NCBI RefSeq assembly: GCF_001424345.1
Contig: NZ_LMPF01000012.1
Span: forward strand, 63,662-127,661
Origin: Burkholderia sp. Leaf177
Lineage (GTDB): Bacteria; Pseudomonadota; Gammaproteobacteria; Burkholderiales; Burkholderiaceae
Length of the DNA stretch: 64,000 nucleotides
Direction of reading: 5' to 3'
Within the stretch, counting starts at the first letter, position 1. Each line of letters starts with the position of its first letter. The notes below the pieces were generated by a model. The model searched no databases, had not been told where the DNA came from, and was given only the letters and a program-made list of their open reading frames with translations. Positions 46,474 to 55,391 of the stretch are shown here, one piece after another. A program made the position numbers and the translations under genes.

Positions 46474-46707
46474 ATGAAAACAAGTACGTTGATAGCGCAG
46501 CTGGTGGAAGTAATGAAAGCGCTTGGCGACCCCGTGATAGTTGTTCCTTCGTACCTTGAAAACCGCTACGAGGCGCTTGCGAAACTCGAGGTGGCAGGCA
46601 TGGTGTTATGTACGTCCGGAATGAACATTTCTGAAACAGGCCGCTTCCGCACCCGATATCCCAACGAACTATTCGTCGCGTCAATCGTCTTGCGAGGAAC
46701 CCGATGA
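46474..46707 (+). CDS. Small hypothetical protein
   Basis: 77 residues, start with GAGAG 8 bases before. The sequence MKTSTLIAQLVEVMKALGDP... IVVPSYLENRYEALAKLEVAG reads as a helix plus a small alpha/beta unit. No family recognised. It is in the H-NS-associated patch, 145 bases before the receiver-like gene. Confidence 0.4.
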   Translation: MKTSTLIAQLVEVMKALGDPVIVVPSYLENRYEALAKLEVAGMVLCTSGMNISETGRFRTRYPNELFVASIVLRGTR

Positions 46708-46852
46708 CCAATGCCAGCCACTCTCCCCTCACGTAACCGGCGCACGAACGTAGTCAGACAGTCACCGGGTCGTGAGTATCTGTGAACGCAACTGCTGTTC
46801 GAACGCACTGGCCTCCATATCCCGCGCTGCCAACCTTTCGAGCGGGGTCGCT

Positions 46853-47302
46853 ATGAGCTTCAGAGCTTACGAGGGGAGTTCCCTCCAATGCGCGTTATGG
46901 AATGAAAAATCGATCCGCACGCTTCCAGGCCAGCGGCGGGTACTTGTTATTCATTCGGACCAGATGGTTGGCAACTCCATGGCCTTGATCCTGGAATTCA
47001 AGGGCTTTACAGCGTCGCTTGCAACTGACGTGTTTGCCGCAAGGGGCGCGATCGTAATCTCCAATCCGCACGCAATCTTCCTCGATACCCGAGTAGGCGC
47101 GAGCAAAAACTACGAGTTCGCCAAGGAGTTGTGCATGAGCGAACGCGCTACGAGCCGGCTGTTGATCGCGATGAGCAACTTTGCGCCTGAGGAACCCGTA
47201 GAGAACCTCAGGAACGCAGGATACGATGGACATTCGCGCCGGCCGTGTCCCATGTGGCAGCTCGCCGACCTGCTCGACAGCTTCTTTTTAACCGAGTCTT
47301 GA
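46853..47302 (+). CDS. Orphan, degenerate response-regulator receiver domain protein
   Basis: 149 residues. RVLVIHSDQMVGNSMALILEFKGFTASLATDVFAARG... AIFLDTRVG is a CheY-like alpha/beta pattern with the phospho-Asp position kept (LDTR). The conserved Thr/Ser reads MSN and the Lys near the end is absent (DGHSRRPCPMW). No output domain and no kinase nearby. ATG at 46853 is preferred to one at 46772 because the domain starts well after it. It lies in the gap between modules A and B. Confidence 0.7.
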   Translation: MSFRAYEGSSLQCALWNEKSIRTLPGQRRVLVIHSDQMVGNSMALILEFKGFTASLATDVFAARGAIVISNPHAIFLDTRVGASKNYEFAKELCMSERATSRLLIAMSNFAPEEPVENLRNAGYDGHSRRPCPMWQLADLLDSFFLTES

Positions 47303-47352
47303 AGACAGGTCGTCACAGGATTTATCGGCGCGCGTGTCTCTTCGGTTCCCTT

Positions 47353-48225
47353 TTAATCGGCATGGGCGCGATCGAAGTCCCAGACCGATTGAAATCCCAT
47401 CAGCTCGCACATGGCCTTGAACGACATCATGCTGGCCTCGGCGCCCGTCGTGCCTTTGAGCGCCTTGATTTCGCCATAAACGTTTTCGAGTGCGCGAGCG
47501 ACGCTAAGGAATCCTGCAGAAGGATAAATTGCTATCGAGAATCCGAGTTCCTGCAGCTCCGCCGGCGTCAGTTGCGGTGTCCGGCCGCCTTCCACCACGT
47601 TGACGAGCAAAGGCATATCGAACGTCTTGCCAATCGTTTCCAGTTCCTCGACCGTTTCCGGCGACTCGATGAACACCACGTCCGCCCCTGCTTTTGCGTA
47701 GGCTTCACCGCGGCGCAACGCTTCATCCAGACCGAGCGTCGTGCGTGCATCAGTTCTCGCAATAATCTGGAAATCCTTGTCCTCGCGTGCTTCGGTTGCG
47801 ACCTGGATTTTCTTGACCATGTCTGCTGTCGGAATCACGCGGCGACCAGGTGTGTGCCCGCACTTTTTGGGAAACTCCTGGTCCTCGATCTGAATGCCTG
47901 CGGCGCCCGCGCGTTCATAGCCGCGAATGGTGTGCGCCATATTGAGCAGTCCGCCGTAGCCGGTATCGGCATCGCAAACGAGTGGCGTGGTTGCGGCCCC
48001 ACAAAATGCCGTGACGCGATTGACCATGTCGGTGTACGTGGCAAGACCAGCGTCCGGCTCGCCCAAGTACGACGCAACCGTGCCGAAGCCGGTCATGTAC
48101 AGGCAGTCGAAGTTCATCGTGTCCGCAAGGCGCACCGAGATCATGTCGAAGATGCCGGGCGCAACGACGATCTCGCCGGAATTGAGCCGTGCCTTAAGCG
48201 CTTGTCTGCGTGAATTAGCGGTCAT
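47353..48225 (-). CDS. Isocitrate lyase/PEP mutase superfamily lyase (module B)
   Basis: 290 residues. Loop FPKKCGHTPGRR contains the lyase Cys; DADTGYGGLLN and IEDQEF match metal and substrate motifs. It resembles methylisocitrate or dimethylmalate lyases more than phosphonate enzymes. Last gene of the minus-strand run GntR, leuC-like, leuD-like, MFS, lyase; the MFS stop is 51 bases upstream. Confidence 0.92.
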   Translation of the reverse strand: MTANSRRQALKARLNSGEIVVAPGIFDMISVRLADTMNFDCLYMTGFGTVASYLGEPDAGLATYTDMVNRVTAFCGAATTPLVCDADTGYGGLLNMAHTIRGYERAGAAGIQIEDQEFPKKCGHTPGRRVIPTADMVKKIQVATEAREDKDFQIIARTDARTTLGLDEALRRGEAYAKAGADVVFIESPETVEELETIGKTFDMPLLVNVVEGGRTPQLTPAELQELGFSIAIYPSAGFLSVARALENVYGEIKALKGTTGAEASMMSFKAMCELMGFQSVWDFDRAHAD

Positions 48226-48276
48226 GTCGAATTCCTTTTAAAGTGGATGAGCACAAATGAAGAGATGGAAAAGCAG

Positions 48277-49671
48277 TCAATGAACGCGCTCGATGGGGAT
48301 CTCGCCAACAGGCGGCGTAAGAGACGGATCGCCTGGGCTCACGGCAATTTCTTCGAGCGAGCGACGATTTGTCTCGACACCGAATACGGCCAGCACGGCA
48401 ACCATCAGCATCAGCGCGCCAATGATCACTGACAACACGTCCTTGATGCCGCCGGTTGCATACATGAGCACGACGATCTGCGGAGCGACGATCCCAGACA
48501 AGCGGCCCGCCGAACCTGCAATGCCGTTGCCTCGCATCCGGTTCTCCGTCGCGAACAACTCAGGTATGTAAGTCGCGACGCCGAGCGCAACCATCAGGTA
48601 GGTCATCGTGAAAAGCAGGAAACCGAGCAGCGTTGCCATCTCGACGCTGGTTGAATTGCCATACAGCCAGCCGACAATCGCAGCCAGAATTCCAACTCCT
48701 ATAAGGCCGTTCTTGCGGCCCACTCGGTCTGCTATCAGGACGCCCACCAGCGCGCCAGCCGGTCCGCCCAGCGCCATCAGCGAGGAATAACCCAGCGACG
48801 AAGCCATACCGTGTCCCTGTTTGATCAGGAAGGTGGGCACCCACACGATGAAACCGTAGATCACCACGTTGATCGCAATCTGGATGACGACCGCAAGGAG
48901 CGTGCGGCGCAACAGCGGCGGCCGGAACAGACTGCCGAGCGACGTCGCCTTGACGGGAGCAGGCGGCGGCTCGACGATCGCGGGCAATGCACGGCCTTGC
49001 GCGGTTTCCGCTTCAATGCCCGCCAGAATGGCTTCCGCCTCTTGGAAGCGCCCCTTGGATTCAAGCCAGCGCGGCGACTCCGGCATCTTCTTGCGCAACA
49101 CCCAGACACCGAGCGCGCCGACGCCTACGATAGCGAACATCGCGCGCCAGCCAATCGTCGGAATGATCAGATATCCTATGTATGTCGAGAAGAACAGCGC
49201 GGAGTTGGTGATCAACGAAAGATAGGCCGACCATTTCCCTCGTACCGCAGGCGGAATAAATTCGCCTATTGAACCGTAGCCGACCACGATTTCGGCGCCG
49301 AGTCCCAGCCCCATGAAAAAGCGGCACGCGATCAGCCAGTTCATGCTCGGCGCAAGCGATCCCGCTATGGATGCAATGCCGAAGATTGCAAGGTTGAACT
49401 GATAGGTGAACTTCCTGCCGTATGCATCGCCGAGAAGTCCGGCTGAAAATGCGCCGATCAACATGCCGATGAATGTCGAAGACAAGAATGCTGCGTTCAG
49501 CGTCATGCTTGACCAGCCGCTGCGCGACAGCGCACCGAGCACGCCGCCAGCGAGATAGATGTCGAAGGAATCGAGAAACATGCCGCCGCCTATCAACCAC
49601 AATATTCGCCGGTGAAACGATGAAGTCGGCAAGCGATCAAGTCGGGCGCCTGCATGTACCGTGCTCAGCAT
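48277..49671 (-). CDS. MFS transporter, sugar/aromatic-acid porter type (module B)
   Basis: 464 residues, 12 helices. GMFLDSFDIYLAGGVLGAL, GLLGDAYGRKFTYQ and the PESPRWL motif after helix 6 mark the sugar porter/NiaP-like branch of MFS, whose members also carry nicotinate and other carboxylates. Probable uptake carrier for the substrate of module B. 24 bases downstream of the leuD-like stop. Confidence 0.9.
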   Translation of the reverse strand: MLSTVHAGARLDRLPTSSFHRRILWLIGGGMFLDSFDIYLAGGVLGALSRSGWSSMTLNAAFLSSTFIGMLIGAFSAGLLGDAYGRKFTYQFNLAIFGIASIAGSLAPSMNWLIACRFFMGLGLGAEIVVGYGSIGEFIPPAVRGKWSAYLSLITNSALFFSTYIGYLIIPTIGWRAMFAIVGVGALGVWVLRKKMPESPRWLESKGRFQEAEAILAGIEAETAQGRALPAIVEPPPAPVKATSLGSLFRPPLLRRTLLAVVIQIAINVVIYGFIVWVPTFLIKQGHGMASSLGYSSLMALGGPAGALVGVLIADRVGRKNGLIGVGILAAIVGWLYGNSTSVEMATLLGFLLFTMTYLMVALGVATYIPELFATENRMRGNGIAGSAGRLSGIVAPQIVVLMYATGGIKDVLSVIIGALMLMVAVLAVFGVETNRRSLEEIAVSPGDPSLTPPVGEIPIERVH

Positions 49672-49695
49672 CGTCGTGCTCCGAGGTAGTAAAGC

Positions 49696-50307
49696 TTATT
49701 GCTGAATGTAGACCCATGGACTTTGCACTTTGCCGGCGTGCTGGAACGCAAGAATGCGTGCATCGTGCCGAAGCGTCTGGTCGATCTCGTCAAGCCCTTC
49801 GAGCAGCGCCTCACGGTGATGATCCGGAAAACTGAAGGGGATGGGCGGCACATCGGGCGCGCTGACCGTGCAACGATGAAGGTCCACGCGAAGCGGATTG
49901 CCGCGTTCGGCTGCCTCAGCGAGCAGCGCGATTTGCGCTGCGCTCATGCGGATTGCGAGCAGGCCGTTCTGGATGCAGTTTGCGTAAAAGATATCGCCGA
50001 AACTTTGAGCGATCACGCATCGGATGCCGAATTCTTCCAGTGCCCAGACCGCCATTTCCCGCGAACTTCCGCAACCGAAATTGCTGCCGGAAAGAAGAAT
50101 TTTCGCGTCTCGGAACGGCGGCTGGTTGAGAACGAACGAGGCGTTTTCGCTTCCGTCGGCGTGATAGCGCATCATTTCGAACGCCCACGTCTTGAACTGT
50201 CCGCGCTGCAATTGCGCAATGCGTTCAACACGCACGATCATGTCGGTATCTATGTTGTCGCGCAAAAGCGAAGCGGCAATACCTTCGCATACGGTGAACG
50301 CTTTCAT
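49696..50307 (-). CDS. LeuD-like small subunit of an aconitase-family hydratase (module B)
   Basis: 203 residues. NIDTDMIVRVERI at residues 19-31 and NFGCGSSREMAVWAL show the same departures from biosynthetic LeuD as in module A (Arg instead of Pro after the DTD strand, no EHAPW). The ATG overlaps the leuC-like stop (ATGA), and a longer upstream frame is a shadow of leuC. The diverged sequence suggests it is not a recent duplicate of module A. Confidence 0.87.
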   Translation of the reverse strand: MKAFTVCEGIAASLLRDNIDTDMIVRVERIAQLQRGQFKTWAFEMMRYHADGSENASFVLNQPPFRDAKILLSGSNFGCGSSREMAVWALEEFGIRCVIAQSFGDIFYANCIQNGLLAIRMSAAQIALLAEAAERGNPLRVDLHRCTVSAPDVPPIPFSFPDHHREALLEGLDEIDQTLRHDARILAFQHAGKVQSPWVYIQQ

Positions 50308-51698
50308 GCGGCACGCTCCGCGCCGGGCATGGCGATTTTCCCTGCAATGGCGCTCGCCGCCGCCACGCTGGGGCTTGCCAGATGCGTCATTGCACCTGGG
50401 CCTTGCCGGCCGACGAAGTTGCGATTCGATGTCGATACACATCGCTCGCCTGCGCCGACCAGATCGCCGTTCGCGCCAACGCACATCGAGCAGCCTGGTT
50501 CGCGCCATTCAAAACCGGCGGTTATAAAGATCTGGTCGAGTCCTTCGCGTTCGGCGTGACGCTTGACATCGATCGAGCCGGGTACGACCCATGCCTTAAC
50601 ATGCTGCGCCACGTGCAGTCCCTTCACCACGCTCGCCGCGTTGCGCAAGTCGCTGAGCCGGCTGTTCGTGCACGAGCCAATGAACACGCGATCGATCGGC
50701 GTGTCTTCGAGCCGCTGTCCCGCCACGAGCTGCATGTACAACAAGGCTTTTTCAAGCGCGTCACGCCGCAACGGATCCGGCTCGTCAACGGGATCGGGAA
50801 CGCGGGCATCGATTGCCATCACGTGTTCGGGGCTCGTGCCCCACGTCACTTGCGGGCGGATCTGCGTGGCATCGACGGTGATCTCCTTGTCGAAGACGGC
50901 GTCGGTATCGCTTGCAAGCAGACGCCATTGCGCGATGGCCTTTGCCAACGCCTCTTCTTTCGGCGCGTAGTCGCGCCCTTCAATGTAAGCGAACGTGGTC
51001 TCGTCGGGCGCGATCATGCCGACCTTCGCGCCAAGCTCGATCGACAAGTTGCACAAGGTAAGCCGCGCTTCCACGCGCAGCGCCTCGATTGCCGGTCCCG
51101 CGTACTCGACCGCATATCCCGTTGCCGCCGACGTCCCGAGCATCCCGATCAGGTACAGAATCATGTCCTTGGCTTCTACACCCGGCCGCGTTGCGCCATC
51201 GAACCGCACTCGCATGGTTGCAGGACGCGTCTGGCGGATCGTCTGCGTGGCGAGCACATGAACCTGCTCCGTCGAGCCTATGCCGAAAGCAATCGCGCCG
51301 AGCGCGCCATGCGTGCAGGTATGACTATCGGCGCAAACCAGCAACAGTCCCGGCAAGGTCAGACCGAGTTCGGGGCCGATCACATGAACGATTCCCTGGC
51401 GGCCATCGTCTATATCGAAGCGCTCGATGCCAAGGCGCGTGGTCTGTTCCCGCAATGTCTCGATCGCGATCGTGCTCCATTCGGCATCGCCTGCCGCGCG
51501 CCCTGGCTGCGTCGAGATCACGTGATCGACGGTTGCGAAGGTCAACTCGGGGTTGTGGACAAGTGCGCCACGCGCCTCGAGCTGGCGAATTGCCGCAACG
51601 CTCGTCAGCTCGTGCATCAGATGCCGGTCCACATGAAGAAGGCTCACACCGCCGGGCAGGTCCGCAATGACATGTGCATCCCAGATCTTGTCGAACAT
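50304..51698 (-). CDS. LeuC-like large subunit of an aconitase-family hydratase (module B)
   Basis: 464 residues from MFDKIWDAHVI. [4Fe-4S] ligands in VFIGSCTNSRLSDL and EPGCSMCVGANG; CADSHTCTHGALGAIAFGIGS also present. Start at 51698 is at the family N-terminus; the frame runs open 83 codons further only as a shadow over the gntR gene end. Overlaps its LeuD partner and follows gntR by 85 bases, so it is likely co-transcribed with it. Confidence 0.9.
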   Translation of the reverse strand: MFDKIWDAHVIADLPGGVSLLHVDRHLMHELTSVAAIRQLEARGALVHNPELTFATVDHVISTQPGRAAGDAEWSTIAIETLREQTTRLGIERFDIDDGRQGIVHVIGPELGLTLPGLLLVCADSHTCTHGALGAIAFGIGSTEQVHVLATQTIRQTRPATMRVRFDGATRPGVEAKDMILYLIGMLGTSAATGYAVEYAGPAIEALRVEARLTLCNLSIELGAKVGMIAPDETTFAYIEGRDYAPKEEALAKAIAQWRLLASDTDAVFDKEITVDATQIRPQVTWGTSPEHVMAIDARVPDPVDEPDPLRRDALEKALLYMQLVAGQRLEDTPIDRVFIGSCTNSRLSDLRNAASVVKGLHVAQHVKAWVVPGSIDVKRHAEREGLDQIFITAGFEWREPGCSMCVGANGDLVGAGERCVSTSNRNFVGRQGPGAMTHLASPSVAAASAIAGKIAMPGAERAA

Positions 51699-51783
51699 GG
51701 TTCTCGCCACAACTCGTCTCCCTTGCGTCTTTAATGACGGCTCAAGCCGTTCGTATGCCGCCCGCGCCCTGCCTCCTGCAACG

Positions 51784-52500
51784 CTACTTCGGCGGCTTGA
51801 GCGCTGGCAGCTTGACCAGCGCGTCCGCCGAATGCCACAGGTGTTGCTGCATGGCCTTGCTCGCGGCATCCGGGTCGCCGGCCAAAATTCCCGCGGCAAT
51901 CGCCTCGTGCTCCGCAAGCGAGTTGCGCACGATCGCATCCACGCCAATGCGTTGACGCAACTGAATCATGAAAACGGGCAACTGGTATTTATCGATTAGT
52001 TCGCTTAACTGAGGGTTCTTGCACATGTCCACGATGATCCGATGGAACTGGCGGTTATCGACTACGAATGCCTGGAAATCCGGCTTCGTGAAATGCCGCC
52101 GTCCGCGCTCAAGCACTTCGGTGAAACGCGCGCGGTTGTCGCCTTCGTCGATGACCTCGGCGGCACGCCTCGCCGCGAACCCTTCGAGGGCTTCGCGTAC
52201 CTGGTACAGGTTTGCGATTTCATCGACGGAAAGGTGGCGCACCACGGCGCCGCGATTCGGAATCAGATCGACGAGGCCATCCGCAACGAGTCGCCTGAAT
52301 GCTTCGCGCAGCGAACCCCGGCTAATGCCGAGTTCCTCGATCAGGTCGCGCGAAATCAGCCGCTGCCCGGGGACGAGCCGCCCTTCGAGAATCTGCTGTT
52401 TCAGCAGATCCGCCGTCCGGTCGACCGTTTCCCCACTGCGCAACAAGGGTTCGATTGCGTTCTGTGCTGCTTCGTCGAAATGGTCGATTTCGTAGTTCAT
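51784..52500 (-). CDS. GntR-family regulator with FCD domain (module B)
   Basis: 238 residues: GntR winged HTH (LKQQILEGRLVPGQRLISRDLIEELGISRGSLREAFRRL) and the helical FCD effector domain (VREALEGFAARRAAEVIDEG; NRQFHRIIVDMCKNP with metal-binding type His). First gene of the module B run and divergent from the ABC importer; it probably represses both (inference). Confidence 0.92.
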   Translation of the reverse strand: MNYEIDHFDEAAQNAIEPLLRSGETVDRTADLLKQQILEGRLVPGQRLISRDLIEELGISRGSLREAFRRLVADGLVDLIPNRGAVVRHLSVDEIANLYQVREALEGFAARRAAEVIDEGDNRARFTEVLERGRRHFTKPDFQAFVVDNRQFHRIIVDMCKNPQLSELIDKYQLPVFMIQLRQRIGVDAIVRNSLAEHEAIAAGILAGDPDAASKAMQQHLWHSADALVKLPALKPPK

Positions 52501-52576
52501 GGGTCGATGTTTGCAAGCCGTGCCGGCTCGCGCTGAATTTCGTAATCAAATGGAAAGCAAGCCGCGCTTCCAGAAA

Positions 52577-52586
52577 GTGTAGGACA
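52577..52586. promoter_or_regulatory. Possible GntR half-site near gntR
   Basis: Contains GTGTAGGAC; on the minus strand it reads GTCCTACAC and shares TCCTACA with the site at 52726. One of two oppositely oriented copies in the divergent promoter region. Weak evidence. Confidence 0.3.
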
Positions 52587-52725
52587 AAAAGCCATTCCAA
52601 CGATGAACCATTTGCGGTAGGAGCATGTGGCCTGCGGAGCAATCACCTTCAAAGCCTTATCTGCAAAGGAACGGTGCGTTTTTAGGTGTAAACAAGCATA
52701 GCGACCGATCAAGACCAGGAATAAA

Positions 52726-52740
52726 AGTATCCTACAATTT
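52726..52740. promoter_or_regulatory. Possible GntR site near the ABC importer
   Basis: AGTATCCTACAATTT includes GTA-TCC-TAC, a short inverted repeat of the kind bound by FCD-type GntR proteins, 53 bases before the substrate-binding-protein start. Weak evidence. Confidence 0.3.
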
Positions 52741-52792
52741 TTGGTGAAAATCGCCGATAAAAAGTTAAGACGAATCCCTCAGGAGACCCTCG

Positions 52793-53779
52793 ATGAAGCT
52801 CTACCGCGCGCTGACGCGACTTGCCACGGTGACGACCCTACTTGGTTCCGTACTGGCCGCGCCCCAGGTCCAGGCCGCTACGCTGACAGTCACGCACTGG
52901 ATCGACGGCATGTATGGCGTTCCCTTCGCGGTCGCGCTCGACAAGGGCTACTTCAAGCAAAACGGAGTGGATGTCACGGGATTCATTACGTCGGAAGGCG
53001 GTGGTACTTCGGTGCGAAATGCTATGGCGTCCGAAATACCCTACGGCGAAGTCGCATTGCCTGCGGCTATCGCGGCAATCAAGCAAGGCGTGCCGATCAC
53101 GATTGTGCACAGCGGCGTCCAGAGCGTGGCGGATCTCTTGTGGGTACAGCTGAAAGCATCGAACGTGAATGGCATTGCGCAGATGAAAGGCAAGAGCATC
53201 GGCTATAGCAGCCCCAAGTCCATGACGGAGATGATCACGATCGTCGGCCTGGAACGTGCCGGATTGACGGGACAGGTGCAACGCAAACCCGTGGGCGCGT
53301 CAGGCACCATGATGATCGCGTTGCAGCAACATGCAGTCGATGTTGCCTACATGACCGAGCCTGCTTACAGCGCGCGCAAGGATGAGCTGAAGATTGCATT
53401 CCGCTCGACGGATATCGTTCCCGCCGAAACGCAGACTGTTGGCGTAGTGCGCACCGATTACCTGAAAGCGCATCCTGAAACGGTCAAGGCGATCATCGAC
53501 GCACGCGCGAAGGGCGTGCAGTACATCGCCGCGCATCGTGAGGAGTCCGCTCAAATTCTCGCCAAGGCCTACAAGATCGACCTGTCGGTAGCGAAGTCGG
53601 CTATCGACAATTGTCTCGATACCGATCCGCACTACTGGAGCACCGGGCGTTTCAATTACACGAGCATGGACGAAGTGGTGAAAGGTCTCGTGCTGATCAA
53701 GGCGGTTGAACCGGGCACGTTCGACTGGCATACCATTGTCGATGAATCGATGCTGCCCGCGAGCGAGCGCTCAAAGTGA
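52793..53779 (+). CDS. NMT1/TauA-type ABC transporter substrate-binding protein
   Basis: 328 residues. Signal peptide (MKLYRALTRLATVTTLLGSV, cut near VQAA) then a periplasmic-binding fold with DGMYGVPFAVALDKGYFKQNGVDV and GKSIGYSSPKSMTEMI, typical of the nitrate/sulfonate/HMP-binding NMT1 group. Binds a small organic ligand outside the inner membrane. First gene of a four-gene importer with short overlaps, divergent from module B. Confidence 0.93.
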   Translation: MKLYRALTRLATVTTLLGSVLAAPQVQAATLTVTHWIDGMYGVPFAVALDKGYFKQNGVDVTGFITSEGGGTSVRNAMASEIPYGEVALPAAIAAIKQGVPITIVHSGVQSVADLLWVQLKASNVNGIAQMKGKSIGYSSPKSMTEMITIVGLERAGLTGQVQRKPVGASGTMMIALQQHAVDVAYMTEPAYSARKDELKIAFRSTDIVPAETQTVGVVRTDYLKAHPETVKAIIDARAKGVQYIAAHREESAQILAKAYKIDLSVAKSAIDNCLDTDPHYWSTGRFNYTSMDEVVKGLVLIKAVEPGTFDWHTIVDESMLPASERSK

Positions 53780-54636
53780 GGCAATCGATGAATCCCCTGC
53801 CCTTGTCCGTCGTACCGGCTGCCGGTGTCGAGCGCGTCGAGTCCGCGATTCACGCGACACTGACCGACGTCACGCGGTTCTATGCCGCCGAGCATGGCAA
53901 GCCGCCTTTTCACGCGCTCGGCCCGGTCAGTCTCAGCTTGCAGAAAGGCGAGTTCTTCTCGGTGGTCGGCCCGTCGGGCTGCGGAAAGTCGACGCTGCTC
54001 GATGTCATCGCTGGACTCAATGCGGCAAGCTCCGGCACGGTGACGTTCGAGGGCGCGCCGGTGCGGGGCAAGGTGCCGGAAGGCGTTGCGGTGGTGTTCC
54101 AGGAAGACGCCACTTTCCCCTGGCTCGATGTCTATGACAACGCCGCATTCGGTGCGCGCCGCGCGGGCGTATCTGAAAGCGAAATCCGCGAACGAGTCGA
54201 ACACGCGCTTGCTTTCATGGGCCTGAAGGCGTTCACGCATTCATACCCAGTGCAGCTCTCGGGCGGCATGCGGCAGCGTGTTTGCATCGCGCGTGCAATG
54301 GTCGTGCGTCCGCGGCTCATGCTGCTCGACGAGCCTTTCGGCGCGCTCGATCAGCAAACGCGTCTGCTGATGGGCGAAGAGATGCTGAAGCTATGGCGCG
54401 AAACCGGCGCGACCGTGTTGCTGATCACTCATTCCATTGACGAAGCCGTGCTGCTTTCCGACCGGATCGGCATCATGTCGGCGTGTCCGGGACGTTTTAT
54501 CGAAACGATCCACACCGGCTGGTCCCGGCATCGTGACAGCAATACCGCGCTCGATCCACGCTTCGGCGAGCTGACGGCGCGCGTGTGGGGACTGCTGCGC
54601 GCCGAAGCGCTCAAGGCGCTCGGGAGCCAGACATGA
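53776..54636 (+). CDS. ABC transporter ATP-binding protein
   Basis: 286 residues from a GTG overlapping the previous stop, or 282 from ATG at 53788. Walker A VVGPSGCGKSTLLDVIAG, Q-loop FQEDATFPWLD, signature LSGGMRQRVCIARAM, Walker B LMLLDEPFGALD and the switch His in LLITHSIDEA are all present. SsuB/TauB-like. Powers the adjacent permease pair. Confidence 0.95.
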   Translation: MRQSMNPLPLSVVPAAGVERVESAIHATLTDVTRFYAAEHGKPPFHALGPVSLSLQKGEFFSVVGPSGCGKSTLLDVIAGLNAASSGTVTFEGAPVRGKVPEGVAVVFQEDATFPWLDVYDNAAFGARRAGVSESEIRERVEHALAFMGLKAFTHSYPVQLSGGMRQRVCIARAMVVRPRLMLLDEPFGALDQQTRLLMGEEMLKLWRETGATVLLITHSIDEAVLLSDRIGIMSACPGRFIETIHTGWSRHRDSNTALDPRFGELTARVWGLLRAEALKALGSQT

Positions 54637-55391
54637 AGGTCGCCACGCGCTGGCGCTTCGCACTGGTCGTACTCTTCGTCGCGGCGCTGGAGGTGGCGAG
54701 CCGGCTCGCATGGATCGATCCGGTGTCGTTCATACCGCCATCGAAAATGGCCGAAGGTGCGTGGGCATTGCTGGCTTCCGGCGACTACACACACGACATT
54801 CTGCAGACGCTCGCGAACGCCACGCTCGCGGTATTGCTCGCGGTGACAGGCGGCTTCGCGTTCGGCGTGGGGTTGTTCCGGCTGCCGCGCTTGCGGCGTG
54901 TCATCGACCCCTTGCTGCTGTCGTATTACGCGGTGCCTATCTTTGTTGTGTATCCGGTCCTGATCGTGATCTTCGGCTTGAATCGCTGGCCGCTCGTTGC
55001 TATCGGCTTCCTGTTTGGCGTGGTTGCAATGGCAGCGAATACGCTCAATGGACTTGAACGTGTGCCGCGCGTGCTGCTGCGCTCCGCGCGCGCCATGCGC
55101 ATGAGCGCGCTGGATGAAATTCGTCTGGTCACGCTGCCATCGAGCCTGCCGTTCGTATTCACCGGCATCAAGCTGACCGTGGTTTATGCGTTCATCGCCG
55201 TGATCGCCGGCGAATTCGTGCTGGCCGGATCGGGCTTTGGTTTTCGGATCGCTTACGCATACAACAACTTCGACAATCCCACCATGTACGGGCTGATGCT
55301 CTTGCTGCTGGTTTTTGTCGGCACACTGAACATGCTGCTGCATATGGCCGAACAACGGCTCTACAGCCGCACACGGAGGAGCCCGGCATGA
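54633..55391 (+). CDS. ABC transporter permease (first of a pair)
   Basis: 252 residues with about six membrane helices and the permease EAA-type loop (RVLLRSARAMRMSALDEIRLVTLPSSLPFVFTG). SsuC/TauC relative. The ATG at 54633 overlaps the ATPase stop by four bases. Confidence 0.92.
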   Translation: MKVATRWRFALVVLFVAALEVASRLAWIDPVSFIPPSKMAEGAWALLASGDYTHDILQTLANATLAVLLAVTGGFAFGVGLFRLPRLRRVIDPLLLSYYAVPIFVVYPVLIVIFGLNRWPLVAIGFLFGVVAMAANTLNGLERVPRVLLRSARAMRMSALDEIRLVTLPSSLPFVFTGIKLTVVYAFIAVIAGEFVLAGSGFGFRIAYAYNNFDNPTMYGLMLLLLVFVGTLNMLLHMAEQRLYSRTRRSPA

